64,000 nucleotides of DNA from Symbiodinium natans. Its lineage: Eukaryota; Sar; Dinophyceae; Suessiales; Symbiodiniaceae. Under the pieces are notes generated by a model. The model was not told the DNA's origin and searched no databases. It saw only the letters and a list, made by a program, of their open reading frames with translations. The stretch spans positions 124,001-188,000 of the forward strand of contig CAJNDS010002236.1 of assembly GCA_905221605.1 (NCBI GenBank), written 5' to 3'. Below, one piece after another: positions 54,461 through 64,000 of the stretch; within the stretch, counting starts at the first letter, position 1; each line of letters starts with the position of its first letter. The position numbers were made by a program, and so were the translations under genes.

Positions 54461-54869
54461 GTATGGAAATCACCATAACATATGGTCATCTGTTGTCAAC
54501 CCTGACCTGAATAAACAGGCAACTCAATGTGGAGTTTGAGTTGAGCTGTTGACCTCCTTCTCATTCCTGAGATCACTAGGTCACTTGGGGGGTGAACACA
54601 TGACATTTCTGGCCTGACGTTTCTCATCCTTTGCTTCCTAAGTATTATCTTACTGCCAACTGTAAAAAAGTTCAAAGCAACACCAACAAAAAAACCCTAT
54701 AATCAACCCAGAACCCTAAACCTATAAACCCTAAACTAAACCCTAAACCCTCAGCCCTAACCCTGAGCCGGCATGTTTTCTTCCTTCAAGCCAAACCCTG
54801 AGGCTCGCAGGGCTCAAGCAGGTGACATGATACGATGTTTGGGTTTCGATATACAGGTTGCCTATGTTA

Positions 54870-55115
54870 TATATATATATATATATGTATCTATGTATAT
54901 ATAAATATTTATATCTATTTTTTATACACATATATGTATGTATGTCTATATATATATATATATATATATATACATTTACTTATTTGTTTTTTCTTATGTA
55001 TTTATGGTTTTGATTGGGCTTATCGGGCTTTCAGTGATTCAGGCTTTAATCGTTTATATATATATTTCTATCTATCTATCTATATATAATTGTATATGTA
55101 TATAGTATATATAAA
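54870..55115. repeat. AT-rich TA microsatellite region
   Basis: Several TA and TATC tracts; no coding potential. Confidence 0.88.
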
Positions 55116-55144
55116 CGGTCAAATATTGGGTTTATGGGGTGTTT

Positions 55145-55310
55145 AGGGGTTCTAGGTCTTTGGCTGCAACCCTCAGGGATAGTGCAGCTGTCTGCATCAC
55201 AGTGAGGCGCTTCTGCGCCTCGTTCTTTGACATAACAGCCCGGAGCCACCTTTCAGGGAACCTCGCTGAGGAAGGTGTTTTTTTGGGTGGAGGAGCACCA
55301 TACGTGATAT
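55145..55310 (-). CDS. Putative exon, helical
   Basis: The minus strand reads ERWLRAVMSKNEAQKRLTVM then QTAALSLRVAAKDLEPL, ending in CCCTAAACACC. Strong helix and codon character. Confidence 0.45.
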
Positions 55311-55376
55311 GCAACCTTTAGGGTTAAGGGTTTAGAGCAACTGGATACTAGGCTGTAGAATTCCCACGTGCGCGCA

Positions 55377-55475
55377 ATGGCTCCTCGCAAACACTGGTTG
55401 GTCAGTGGGGCATTGCAAGAAACTTACGAAGACGAAGCACCCGACTTGATTAAGGATCTGTTTCGGGATCCCTGA
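55377..55475 (+). CDS. Short complete frame or terminal exon, 32 residues
   Basis: ATG opens MAPRKHWLVSGALQETYEDE and ends DLFRDP-TGA. Could be a terminal exon entered after GGCTGTAG. Confidence 0.4.
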   Translation: MAPRKHWLVSGALQETYEDEAPDLIKDLFRDP

Positions 55476-55629
55476 AGAGAGTCTCCGAGCTTCTCCGACG
55501 GGAAGACTCGCGGCACTAAAACTCGGAATCTCCGCTGGGAAGAGCTCTCTTTCGAAACGTCCAGTGCCCCCCGAACCTTAAACCCTCAGCTCCCACGCCT
55601 GAATACCCTAAACCCTAAAACCCTAAACC

Positions 55630-55712
55630 CCACACCCTTAAACCCTAAACCCTAAACCCTAAACCCTAAACCCTAAACCCTAAACCCTAAACCCTAAACC
55701 CTAAACCCTAAA
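55630..55712. repeat. CCCTAAA array
   Basis: About 12 CCCTAAA units; a matching TTTAGGG array with CAGGGTT variants lies at 55858-55990. Confidence 0.95.
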
Positions 55713-56089
55713 CCCCAAGCACTACAAGAATCCTACATCTCAGCTCTTCGCTTAGACTCTATGGGGAGTGCGGGTGGAACTGTCTCAGCCCAGGGATAGG
55801 CAGAGTCTCACGCCGCTTGAGGAGATCGTCCCAGAGTTCCTCCACAAAAGGTTCAGGGGGTTTAGGGTTTAGCTAGGGTTTAGGGTTTAGGGTTTAGGGT
55901 TTAGGGTTTAGGGTTTAGGGTTTAGGGTTTAGGGTTTAGGGTTTAGGGTTCAGGGTGCAGGGTGCAGGGTTCAGGGTTTAGGGTCTAGGGTTGTTTGAAC
56001 TTTGGCGATCAGCGCTTCGGAATCTGATGATCAAGGAGTTTGGTGTTTAGGGGCTCGGGGTCTCGGACTTATAAGCTGCTCACTTACAA

Positions 56090-56347
56090 AGGCGGTTTAT
56101 TCCTAGAGCCGGAGAGCTGCAAGGAGTCTGAAAGCCATGTTGATATACAAGCCCTCGGAATGTCTGCGATGTGCAAAGAAAACAAGTCCCCAACATGGAG
56201 CTCAGGCGAGAAGCATCGATGAAGCAAGAGGATGTCAAGAGAAATGCTGCGGAACAAATGGCTATGGTTTATCGGAAGAAAGAGGAAGCCAAAAGACGTA
56301 AACAAGAAAAGCTGGCCCAACAAAGAGGCAAGCGAAGAAACGCATGA
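56090..56347 (+). CDS. Putative charged coiled-coil C-terminus
   Basis: A plus frame reads MELRREASMKQEDVKRNAAE and KEEAKRRKQEKLAQQRGKRR to TGA at 56347, typical of a coiled coil. An overlapping plus frame just upstream (GGLFLEPESCKESESHVDIQ) may be an earlier exon. Confidence 0.45.
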
Positions 56348-56500
56348 GGATAGTGGAGATGAGAATCATCATAATAGCTACAACAACAAGAGCTATTAAT
56401 GCTAGTGCCATGAACTTAATCACATGCACTTTGGCGTTTAGAGTTCTGTACTTCTGGGATGTCACCCAAAGACATTCACAGCGTCCCCTTTTTGAGGGAG
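56262..56500 (-). CDS. Competing hydrophobic frame
   Basis: The minus strand reads MALALIALVVVAIMMILIST, a strong membrane helix, in a part not covered by the plus coding frame, and continues into the antisense of the coiled coil. Part of it may be real. Confidence 0.35.
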
Positions 56501-56513
56501 GCCCGAACCCCAA

Positions 56514-56770
56514 ACCCTAAACCCTAAACCCTAAACCCTAAACCCAAACCCTAAACCCTAAACCCTAAACCCTAAACCCTAAACCCTAAACCCTGAACCC
56601 TGAACCCTGAACCCTGAACCCTGAACCCTGAACCCTGAACCCTGGCAGTCCTGAGGGCCCCGGGCTCCGCGGCCCAGGTTGCACCGGCCTGTGGGTTTAT
56701 TCACATTCAGGACCCTAAACCCTAAACCCTAAACCCTAAACCCTAAACCCTAAACCCTAAATATTCACAT
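56514..56770. repeat. CCCTAAA array with CCCTGAA block
   Basis: CCCTAAA units change to about eight CCCTGAA units (56590-56645), then after a 50-bp unique stretch CCCTAAA resumes (56711-56760). The sequence ATTCACATTCAGGAC is duplicated on either side of that last block. Confidence 0.92.
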
Positions 56771-57063
56771 TCAGGACTTGGGATGAAGGGGGTCAAGTTT
56801 GGGGTTTAGGGCTAAGGGGATATAGGGTTTCGAGGTTCAGGGGCTTAGGTGTTGAGGGGCTCAGGGTTTAGGGCTCAGGGTTTAGGGGCTCAGGGGGGCT
56901 TAGGGTTTAGGGATTTTCGGGGCTCAGGGTATTTCAGGCGCTTGGGGACTTGCAGTTCAGAGAGGAAGCCACCCTAAAGTTCCTGGATCCGCCCGAAACC
57001 CTAAGCCCGAAAATGTATGGGTTTAGGGTTTAGGGTTTAGGGTTTAGGGTTTAGGGTTTAGGG

Positions 57064-57325
57064 TTTGGGGTTTGGGGTTTGGGGTTTGGGGTTTGGGGTT
57101 TGGGGTTTGGGGTTTGGGGTTTGGGGTTTGGGGTTTGGGGTGTGGGGTTTGGGGTTTGGGGTTGGGGGTTTGGGGTTTGGGGTTTGGGGTTTGGGGTTTG
57201 GGGTTTGGGGTTTGGGGTTGGGGGTTTGGGGTTGGGGTTTGGGGTTTGGGGTTTGGGGTTTGGGGTTTGGGGTTTGGGGTTTGGGGTTTGGGGTTTGGGG
57301 TTTGGGGTTTGGGGTTTGGGGTTTA
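57064..57325. repeat. TTTGGGG variant array (about 37 copies)
   Basis: A run of TTTGGGG with few TTGGGGG variants follows seven normal TTTAGGG units at 57019-57063. Its C-rich mirror (CCCCAAA) appears at 58381-58440. Long frames across it are artefacts. Confidence 0.96.
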
Positions 57326-58061
57326 GGGCCAAGTTTAGGGTTTACGGTTTAGGGTTTGGGGTTTAGGGTTTAGGCTTCCCCAAACCCTCAACCCCCAACA
57401 TCCAATCCCTTCGCAGCCCGTGGGCCTTACGCCGGGCAAGAAGCGGCTCCAACAAACTCCGAACCTTTCATGCAGATTGGGCTCGGGGCATGCAGTTTGG
57501 GGTTTATTTGCCTAAACCTCTTAACCCTAAACCCTTAACCCTAAACCCTAAACGCTGTACCCTTAACCCATTCTTAACCCCTGAAACCATGTGGGGCTTT
57601 TGAAAAATCTTTGGGCCAACTTGCACAAAAACAGCAAAACCCAAACCCCCAACCCCGCAGAACGTTCTTGGGTCGGATTAATAACATCCCCTAAGCCCTG
57701 AACCCTGACCCCTAAACCCCTAGACCCAACTTGGTTGTCAAACATCATAAGTCCTGAAAACTGAGGAAAAACTGAGAATGAACTGAACCCGAGACCCCTT
57801 CAGATCTCTACGTGCAGGGTGGCCGAGTGCTGCTCAGATGTTGCGGGATGTATCAAAACCCCTACTACCGAAACCCTTGCAATACGAGCCCCTTCAACCT
57901 GGTCGTACCGAACCCCCCTATATGAGGCGTCAGGATTTTAGGCGAAGCCTAAGTAGGGTTGAGGGCAAAGCCACACGCCACAGCTGCTTCAGTCGAAACC
58001 CTCATCCCTGAGCCCTAAATCCGAAGTCCCAAGCCCTAAAACCCTAAGCCCTATACCCTGA

Positions 58062-58125
58062 ACCCGATTTTGACTGAGCGCCACGGCTGTGGGTGAGGTC
58101 GGCGACAGGTACGCACCAGGCAGGA
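58062..58125 (-). CDS. Putative exon, unknown
   Basis: The minus strand reads QAILPGAYLSPTSPTAVALS then QNR and the donor GTTCAGGG. The sense flanks are heptamer variants. Confidence 0.42.
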
Positions 58126-58454
58126 TGGCCTGTTTGGGGGCGGGGCCCCAAACCCCAAACCAAACCCTAACCCCAAAGCCCGAGGCCCTAAACTTTAAAC
58201 CCCAAACCTTAAACCCCAAACCCTAAAGCCCAAACTCTAAACCCAAAACCCTAAGCCCTAAACCCTAAACCCCAAAACCTCAAACCCCAAACCCCCAACC
58301 CTAAACCCAAAACCCTAAAGCCCAAACTCTAAACCCAAAACCTAACCCCCAAACCCCTAAACCCCTAAACCCCAAACCCTAAACCCCAAACCCCAAACCC
58401 CAAACCCCAAACCCCAAACCCCAAACCCCAAACCCTAAACCCCAAACCAATCAG

Positions 58455-58548
58455 AAATGCCAAGCGCCAACCTGGACGGGCTCGCCAAGATCCTTGGCCC
58501 CCGCCACAGCCAGCTTAAAGACCTGCCTGGCCATACTGGGAGCTTCTG
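58455..58548 (+). CDS. Exon ending at GTTAGGGG
   Basis: After CAATCAG the plus strand reads MPSANLDGLAKILGPRHSQL then KDLPGHTGSF, ending at GTTAGGGG. GC-rich third positions. Confidence 0.48.
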
Positions 58549-58574
58549 GTTAGGGGCTTAGTGTTTAGGCTTTG

Positions 58575-58727
58575 GGGCTTGGGGCTTTGGGGCTTTGGGG
58601 CTTTGGGGCTTTGGGGCTTTGGGGCTTTGGGGCTTTGGGGCTTTGGGGCTTTGGGGCTTTGGGGCTTTGGGGCTTGGGGCTTTGGGGCTTTGGGGCTTCG
58701 GGGCTTCGGGGCTTCGGGGCTTTGGGT
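58575..58727. repeat. GGGGCTTT octamer array
   Basis: About 18 units of GGGGCTTT or GGGGCTTC. Distinct in period from the heptamers around it. Confidence 0.93.
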
Positions 58728-58857
58728 TTGCAATTTGCGGTTTAGGGTTGAGGCTTGAGTCTTGAGAGTTTAGGGTTTAGGGTTTGGGGTTTGGGGTTTA
58801 GGGTTTTTATGGTTTGGGGTTTAAGGTTTGAGGTTTATAGGGCTTTAGGGGTCTTAG

Positions 58858-58936
58858 GGATGCCCCGCGAATTTCAGCTCCTCAGTCTTCCCTTCCAGGC
58901 TCTCTCCCGGAAACTGGTTCGCAGGGCTTTCAGGGG
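58858..58936 (+). CDS. Putative exon, unknown
   Basis: After GTCTTAG the plus strand reads MPREFQLLSLPFQALSRKLV then RRAF and ends at GTGTAT. A TA/CA microsatellite follows (58985-59170), then another plus island (about 59182-59262) reading SAINIEVEMEPAAYLNFSP. Confidence 0.42.
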
Positions 58937-59289
58937 TGTATGAACAACGTATAGTAGTACTACTCATGGTACTACGGACGGCTAGCATATACATATATAT
59001 ATATATATATGTAGATACACATCTGTACGTGTACATGTATGTGTATATGTATACGTATATGTACATGTACATGTTTATGTATATGTATACGTGTATATAT
59101 ATATATATATGTGTTCATACATGTGTGTATATATATACATATGTGTGTGTATATATATATATATATACAGTACAACAGAATCATGATGCTGATCTTCAGT
59201 GCCATCAACATCGAAGTCGAAATGGAGCCTGCTGCATATTTGAACTTCAGCCCGAACAAACCTAAACCACAAAATCCTACACCCTCGAA

Positions 59290-59350
<61 letters not shown>

Positions 59351-59711
59351 ACCCCAAAATCCTGAACCCTCAACCATCAAAGCCTCGGCACTCCGGTTCA
59401 GAAAGCTTCAAATTCCGTAAAGAGACATCTGGGGGGGGGGGGGGGGCATTCCGATCACTTGCCGAAGGAACAACTTAACTTGGGGCTTTCCACACATAGG
59501 GTTTCGGGTATAGGCGACTTCGGCGTGGCCTCACAACACTGAGGGGAACGCTGCTCTTGACGGTCTTCTTATCCAGACCTGGTGCGGCGAGGGATGCTTA
59601 GGGTCGGAGGCACAATCTGCATTCTTAAAGTTGTCTTGCGTGCCCTTTGCCACGTGCCTTTGCCATCGCAACTTCCTCGGATTTCGTGTCTGGCAGATTA
59701 AGGCCTAGGGC

Positions 59712-60054
59712 TTAGGCCCCCCGACCCTGGCCTTTTGACCCCTCGGCTGAGAACATCCTGGGACCCCCTCTGCGGACCGCCTGGGACCTCCTGCACCGGA
59801 AACCCGGGACTTCTCTGTTTTTTTGGATTCTAAAGACTGGCCTGGCGACCTTTTGCAACCACCCCCGACCTAGAAACTCCGAGCGCAGCACAGCTTCGAG
59901 GGACCGACCAAACAAACAAGAGCTGACGACCCTGCACGCTTTGGTTTCCCAGTGATTCATGGACCCTCCTTACAGAAATCCCGCCAAATACAGACCCACG
60001 TATGAACCGTTTCTCCTGCGTGGTCGGCGGCTTGGTGCTCTTCCATTTAAGCAC
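59712..60054 (-). CDS. Putative minus-strand coding island
   Basis: ATG at about 60046 opens MEEHQAADHAGETVHTWVCI, and an adjoining minus frame (59960-59712) reads RSLEAVLRSEFLGRGWLQKV. A frame change between them is unresolved. Confidence 0.4.
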
Positions 60055-60270
60055 AAACTACGTCAGGCTCAACTACTGACCGATGCGTGAGACATTACGT
60101 AAACTTCATGCGAGCGGAACCAAGAGAGTCAGCACGTGGTTTGTACTGCGAGGGGAGTCGCCCACCCAATAAACCCCCCATAAAAATCCGGACTTAGGGT
60201 TCAAAGTCCTTGACAAGTATCAGACAGCTGGCCTGACGGTAAGCCATTCCAGAATCCCTCCCGCGACGTC

Positions 60271-60711
60271 GTGGGCTCCGGCTCCTTGAAAGGGAATTTA
60301 GGGGAGTTTAGGGCTTCGGGCTTGGTGTTCAGGCTCAGTGTGAAGGCTTGGCGTGCAAGCCGCTTCCGCAAACGGGGCGCCCTTTTCGCAAGGGCACGGT
60401 TCCTGGCTCCTTCCCTTCAGCCGCTGGAGAAGTGTCTTAAAGCAGGACAGGGCCCACGCGCGACCGTCCGGGTTTGCGGCCTGTACGGCCCTCGCGGGCT
60501 CTACGGGCCCTACAGGCCCTACGGCCAGAGTACGGCCCTTGCTCGAGAATCAGCCGCTGCCTGCACATCGAAATCTCGCATACTGGGACAAGGAATCCTG
60601 TCAGGAGCAGAGTGCGCGGTTCTATCTTGGCATGCAGGCAGCGACCTTCACAACATGCTGGCACAAGTGAGAACATGGCATTGTGTGAAACCCAGCCCCT
60701 GGGAGGCATGA
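60271..60711 (+). CDS. Putative 146-residue frame with Tyr-Gly-Pro repeats
   Basis: The plus strand reads RFRKRGALFARARFLAPSLQ, a GLYGPRGLYGPYRPYGQ repeat, then ILGQGILSGAECAVLSWHAG to TGA. The first codon is GTG, so this is probably an exon rather than a whole gene. Another plus frame and a minus frame overlap. Confidence 0.45.
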   Translation: MGSGSLKGNLGEFRASGLVFRLSVKAWRASRFRKRGALFARARFLAPSLQPLEKCLKAGQGPRATVRVCGLYGPRGLYGPYRPYGQSTALARESAAACTSKSRILGQGILSGAECAVLSWHAGSDLHNMLAQVRTWHCVKPSPWEA

Positions 60712-61117
60712 GATGAGGCGGAGCAGGGTGGTTGCTCTGCACAAAAAGATCTTTGGACAGATTATTGAGTTCCCTGTCTGCTCTGGCAAGACAGGAAGCT
60801 GTAATTAGTGAAGTTGCGTGTCCGCTGAAACGTGGGCTCACCGGAACTGCCGCACTGAAGCAGCCGGAGGGGGGGCAGACGCTACTACTACAGGGGTGAG
60901 TTATACCCTACACCCTAAACTGACCCTGAACCCTAAAACATCTTCAAGCCATTTCCTGGCCCTCCTCCGACGGCTGCGGGCCTCACGCCCAAGAAAAAGT
61001 TGTGTGTCTGGCAGGAAGTTCTTGCACTCTCTACGTCAACAAAATATTGCAATACTGGCTATTGATGGTTCTACCCTTTTTTTAGCCTACCTTTTTTAGC
61101 CTACCTGACAACTTCAA

Positions 61118-61130
61118 ATGGCTACGGCTT
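61118..61130 (-). other. Spliced-leader-like 13-mer
   Basis: Minus strand GCCGTAGCCATTT is identical to the first 13 nt of the dinoflagellate spliced leader. It lies 31 nt 3' of the stop codon of the CCCH gene on the same strand. Confidence 0.4.
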
Positions 61131-61160
61131 CATATGCGTAGCCCTCTTTACTGCCTCAGC

Positions 61161-61853
61161 TCAGAGGGTTGCTTGATTGCGCAAGGTCTGCGTGGCACCA
61201 TACAGCTGTATTCTGGCATCGTCTGTGCACTTCCGCGCAGCCCAGCCCACCACGGTGGAAAAGCTCGCCTCACGCATGCAACGCATCAGTGCACGCGGCA
61301 ACCTGCTTGGAGTCGTCATTTCCGGTACCGATGTGCCCTCAGAGTGCATCTCAGTTTCCAAGATGCCGAAGAGAACCTCCGTGCCACGATGCTGCATGGT
61401 TTCGGCCTTGTCTTTTAGCAGCTGGAGCGCCAAGTGAAGAAAGTCCGCCTTGGGCATCTCCTGGATGATGCGGCGTTGCCGCTTGTCCATCTTGTGCGCA
61501 TGGCTGTGTGGAACGTGGCAGAAGCCGCACGCATCACCTTCCTCACAGTTCCTCCCAGCTGCGACGTGCACACACGGACGCTGGCACAGCTCCGGATGAC
61601 CCATGCTCCCTGCACTGGCAGGCGCCGGAACCACAGGCACCGCCCTCGGCACCTCTGGACCTGCGAACACCGTCGGCAGCGAGCGCACGTAGCTCCTCAC
61701 GGCAGCTTCTTCCAGGCTCCATGGCGATTCCAGGGATTCCAGGCAGAGAGGCGGAGGAGCACTGCGAGCACGGCCGGCATGAAGGTCTCTGCCCCGCTCC
61801 TCATCCTCCAACAGCACGTCAAGAAAGGTAAAGCGACACTCGACTTGCGCCAT
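61161..61853 (-). CDS. Single-exon CCCH-type zinc-finger protein (230 aa)
   Basis: ATG at 61853 opens MAQVECRFTFLDVLLED, typical of the start of a large dinoflagellate family, followed by RARSAPPPL. The single finger is PCVHVAAGRNCEEGDACGFCH, with C-x8-C-x5-C-x3-H spacing, then VPHSHAHKMDKRQRR. Downstream is a helical segment (FLHLALQLLKDKAETMQHRG). These proteins are thought to bind RNA; the role here is unknown. There is no intron, unlike nearly every other gene in the window. A GTG 12 bases upstream is in frame, but the ATG fits the family. Spliced-leader-like CATTGGCTCAAAG lies about 20 nt before the ATG. Confidence 0.75.
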   Translation of the reverse strand: MAQVECRFTFLDVLLEDEERGRDLHAGRARSAPPPLCLESLESPWSLEEAAVRSYVRSLPTVFAGPEVPRAVPVVPAPASAGSMGHPELCQRPCVHVAAGRNCEEGDACGFCHVPHSHAHKMDKRQRRIIQEMPKADFLHLALQLLKDKAETMQHRGTEVLFGILETEMHSEGTSVPEMTTPSRLPRALMRCMREASFSTVVGWAARKCTDDARIQLYGATQTLRNQATL

Positions 61854-61870
61854 CGTGTCCTGCACTTGCA

Positions 61871-61884
61871 GCTTTGAGCCAATG
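61871..61884 (-). other. Possible relict spliced-leader 3' end
   Basis: Minus strand CATTGGCTCAAAG resembles the 3' half of the spliced leader (CATTTTGGCTCAAG) with a TT deletion and an extra A, just upstream of the CCCH gene start. Confidence 0.4.
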
Positions 61885-61889
61885 TCTCC

Positions 61890-62380
61890 CCAGGAGCCAG
61901 CACATTTTTGTCTTCGGGCAGCGAAAGGTGATGTCGACGCTCACAGAACTCTCAAGTTTAAGCTTCTCGGATCTGGGATACATGGTGCAACACATGCAGC
62001 CGAATCCTCGGGCCAGGGATCGATCGCCGGCCTTGGTGTGGCTCGATATGCCGGCTGGTGGACTGCCTTTACACTGCCTCAGTGCAGGGAACCTAAGGCG
62101 AGGTGACGATTTCCACCAGCAAACACCACAAAATGCGCGCGAGCGCGATCCGACAACACGAAGACTCGCGGTAGGACATGGGCTGTACCCTGTCTTGAAA
62201 CAGACGCGCATGCGACTCCGAGATTGGAGAATTTAGCCTTCGAATTCGGGCCTCCACCGGCTGTCTGGGATCCGGGCCACTGCAAGCTGACGGCCGGCAG
62301 GTCGTGAGCTGTCCTTAACCGCGCAAGCTCATCGAGATAGGCGCTGGCCGCCGCGTAGTTAGCCTGGCACGGGGGCTACA
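61890..62380. other. No supported gene
   Basis: Minus frames here (for instance SSVSVDITFRCPKTKMCWLL) are open, but neither splice sites nor families are clear. Confidence 0.35.
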
Positions 62381-62387
62381 CTCCTGC

Positions 62388-62617
62388 AGCCGCGTGTGTT
62401 TTTGTTGTCCAAGAGACGCCCTCACTTCAAGTCAGCTGATTTTCCGAAGGTTTCCTCTTGTGCTGTGAATAGGGTTTGTAACATTACAACGCCTGCAATT
62501 CTCAGATGCCCCTGCAACAAATCACTCCAGAGAAAAATGTCTGAAACACCACCACTCAACGCTGCTACGCATGAATCCCCGCCATCAAGACCTGAGGGAA
62601 ACTCCCTCGATCCCTAA
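62388..62617 (+). CDS. Putative terminal exon, unknown
   Basis: After CTGCAG the plus strand is open for 76 codons to TAA: FLLSKRRPHFKSADFPKVSS, then MSETPPLNAATHESPPSRPE. Confidence 0.42.
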
Positions 62618-62974
62618 ATCCCACAAGGTCTATAAGCCCCGCTACCTGAGGAACCCAATGCCTACCTTTTTGTAAGTCACTACTTACCGTAGAAGCCCTC
62701 CCTTATAAGATTCTTCGGTGGCCTACAAACAAGTAGGTTTGGATTAAGGTATAAACCCAGTTTCTGTGAACCCCGCGCCTGACCACGACTGCCCAAAAGC
62801 GCAGCCACGGAAGAGCAGAGCACAAAGGCGTGCAATCGCTCTGACAGTGTGTGACCTCACGGATTCTAAAAAACCCTAAACCCTTATTCTGTAAACCCTA
62901 AACTCCATAAACATAGAGTTGAGGGTTTGGTCATAGTCAGCGTGTGGGGTTGGGGTCACTCGGGATTTGGGGGA

Positions 62975-63075
62975 GCCAAGTTCGCAGTGAGAGCCTGGTT
63001 CTCATTTCGGGAAGCAAGATCTCGCCTCGAGGTGGCCCGACGCCCCATATATCCAGCCTGGCTGCTACACTCTCC
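62975..63075 (+). CDS. Putative exon, unknown
   Basis: After GAGCCAAG the plus strand reads FAVRAWFSFREARSRLEVAR then RPIYPAWLLHSP. Confidence 0.4.
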
Positions 63076-63204
63076 ATTTATAAACCCTAAAACCCTGCGG
63101 ACGGCCTCAACCCCTAATTCCCTAAACCTCTACACCCCTACACACTCTTCCCCCAAACCCTAAACCCTAAACCCCAGACCTGAACTCTAAAACCCTCCCA
63201 GCCT

Positions 63205-63305
63205 AGCAGCCCAGACATATCTCCTGGGCTCGCCACGGTGCAGGTGCCAGGCCCCTTTCGCCTTGGGCTCGAACACCTCGCCCGTTACTTTGAGGGGCTC
63301 TGGGC
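63205..63305 (-). CDS. Putative exon, unknown
   Basis: The minus strand reads PLKVTGEVFEPKAKGAWHLH then RGEPRRYVWAA with GC-rich third positions. Confidence 0.45.
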
Positions 63306-63473
63306 CCTACCCTAAACCCTAAACTTCAGGGGCCGTAAATCGGGCTGTTGGACTTTTTACCCCGGGGCTTGGGCACAGGCTCGCGTCTCTGAACAAGGGC
63401 GCCGGGAGGTTTCATTTCTACTCAAGGACCAAGGATTCACATCTCCCTCGCACCTCTTTCTCGGCTACATGCC

Positions 63474-63597
63474 ATGGGCGGCGGCAAACAACAAGGCCTA
63501 ATCAAATTTGCTCTTTCGTCCAGGAGAACCAGCCGCAAAGACGGAGCCAGAGTGACCCCAGCCCCTGACAATGCCCCGGACAAGAAAATGGAAAAAG
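63474..63597 (+). CDS. First exon, unknown protein
   Basis: ATG opens MGGGKQQGLIKFALSSRRTS then KDGARVTPAPDNAPDKKMEK, ending G|GTAGCT, or reading through to TAG at 63609. The Gly2 start could allow myristoylation, but position 6 is Gln, which is unfavourable. Confidence 0.45.
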
Positions 63598-64000
63598 GTA
63601 GCTGCTAGAATCAGGGATGGCAAGGACAGAGGACAGGGTCTGGGCGCAGAATACGAAGCTTGAGCATGTGAGCATGAGGGTACAAAATGGCCTTGGGGCC
63701 GCCAAGTGGACCTAAGGCTTTGGGGGCTTGAGCTTGCATTTCTGCTCTCTATGCATGGGGGACATCAGGGTTTAGGGTTTAGGGTTTAGGGTTGACAGAT
63801 GCCGCACTCAAATCAACAGCAGCCAGGCCTTCCTAAAGGCATCGGCATCTTGGTCATAGATGGACCGATCCTTCGAACAGCGAAAAAACTCGGTCTGGTG
63901 TGCAACAAAGCATCTAGCTCCAAGCATCTCCAGTTTCAGAAGAATTTTCTGATGCACACTATCATGTTTATATGCTTCTCATGCAGTTTCATCATGCTCA

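Noticed and set aside
57051-57366. Frames of repeated LGFGVWG and NPKPQTP
   Set aside because: Translation of the TTTGGGG array in different frames.
1-64000. True chromosome end because of many telomere repeats
   Set aside because: Arrays are short, in both orientations and interleaved with genes throughout, so they are internal.

Overview
The window looks like nuclear DNA of a dinoflagellate. The telomere-type heptamer CCCTAAA/TTTAGGG is scattered through it in both orientations, in blocks from 2 to about 40 copies. Coding sequence comes in short islands (about 45-180 nt) that are usually GC-rich at third codon positions. Several splice junctions fixed by homology use GC or GA donors beside GT, a known dinoflagellate habit. 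The recognisable families (Arf-like GTPase, multidomain polyketide synthase, ADP-ribosyltransferase, ZZ/C1 zinc finger with MIB/HERC2, CCCH zinc fingers) also fit. I see no rRNA, tRNA, CRISPR or bacterial operon structure. Species is not resolved.

Layout. 0-3.6 kb: exon islands and heptamer arrays. 4.4-7.5 kb (minus): an Arf-like small GTPase in seven exons. 7.6-19 kb: small multi-exon genes on both strands, several with introns of 50-110 nt built from heptamers. 19.5-20.6 kb (minus): an ADP-ribosyltransferase (ART) gene. 20.9-22.7 kb (minus): a split zinc finger plus MIB/HERC2 domain. 23.0-24.0 kb (minus): a 351-residue SPRY-like protein with a Mind-bomb-type SH3 repeat. These three lie head to tail and could be parts of one gene. 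26.1-31.0 kb (minus): seven tandem copies of a small secreted Thr/Asn-rich protein gene; the last six repeat at 756 bp. 31.2-44.4 kb: mixed exon islands, an inverted-repeat element (35.1-35.7 kb) and a well-supported four-exon gene (42.5-43.2 kb). 44.4-48.4 kb (minus): a polyketide synthase with C-methyltransferase and ketoreductase exons. 48.6-49.1 kb: an almost pure C tract. 50-64 kb: further exon islands, a triple-CCCH gene broken at a homopolymer (52.8-54.0 kb), arrays of TTTAGGG, TTTGGGG and GGGGCTTT, and a single-exon CCCH gene (61.16-61.85 kb) with spliced-leader-like sequence on its strand.

The main observation: many TTTAGGG tracts are not dead interstitial telomere remnants but fill introns. 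In several genes the reading phase is continuous only if a heptamer tract is removed as a GT-AG (or GC-AG) intron, and repeated exons end exactly at GTTTAGGG or begin after TTTAG.

Limits: exons were found by eye, islands are short and often open on both strands, so strand and boundaries of entries below about 0.5 confidence are uncertain. No search, alignment or splice predictor was run.
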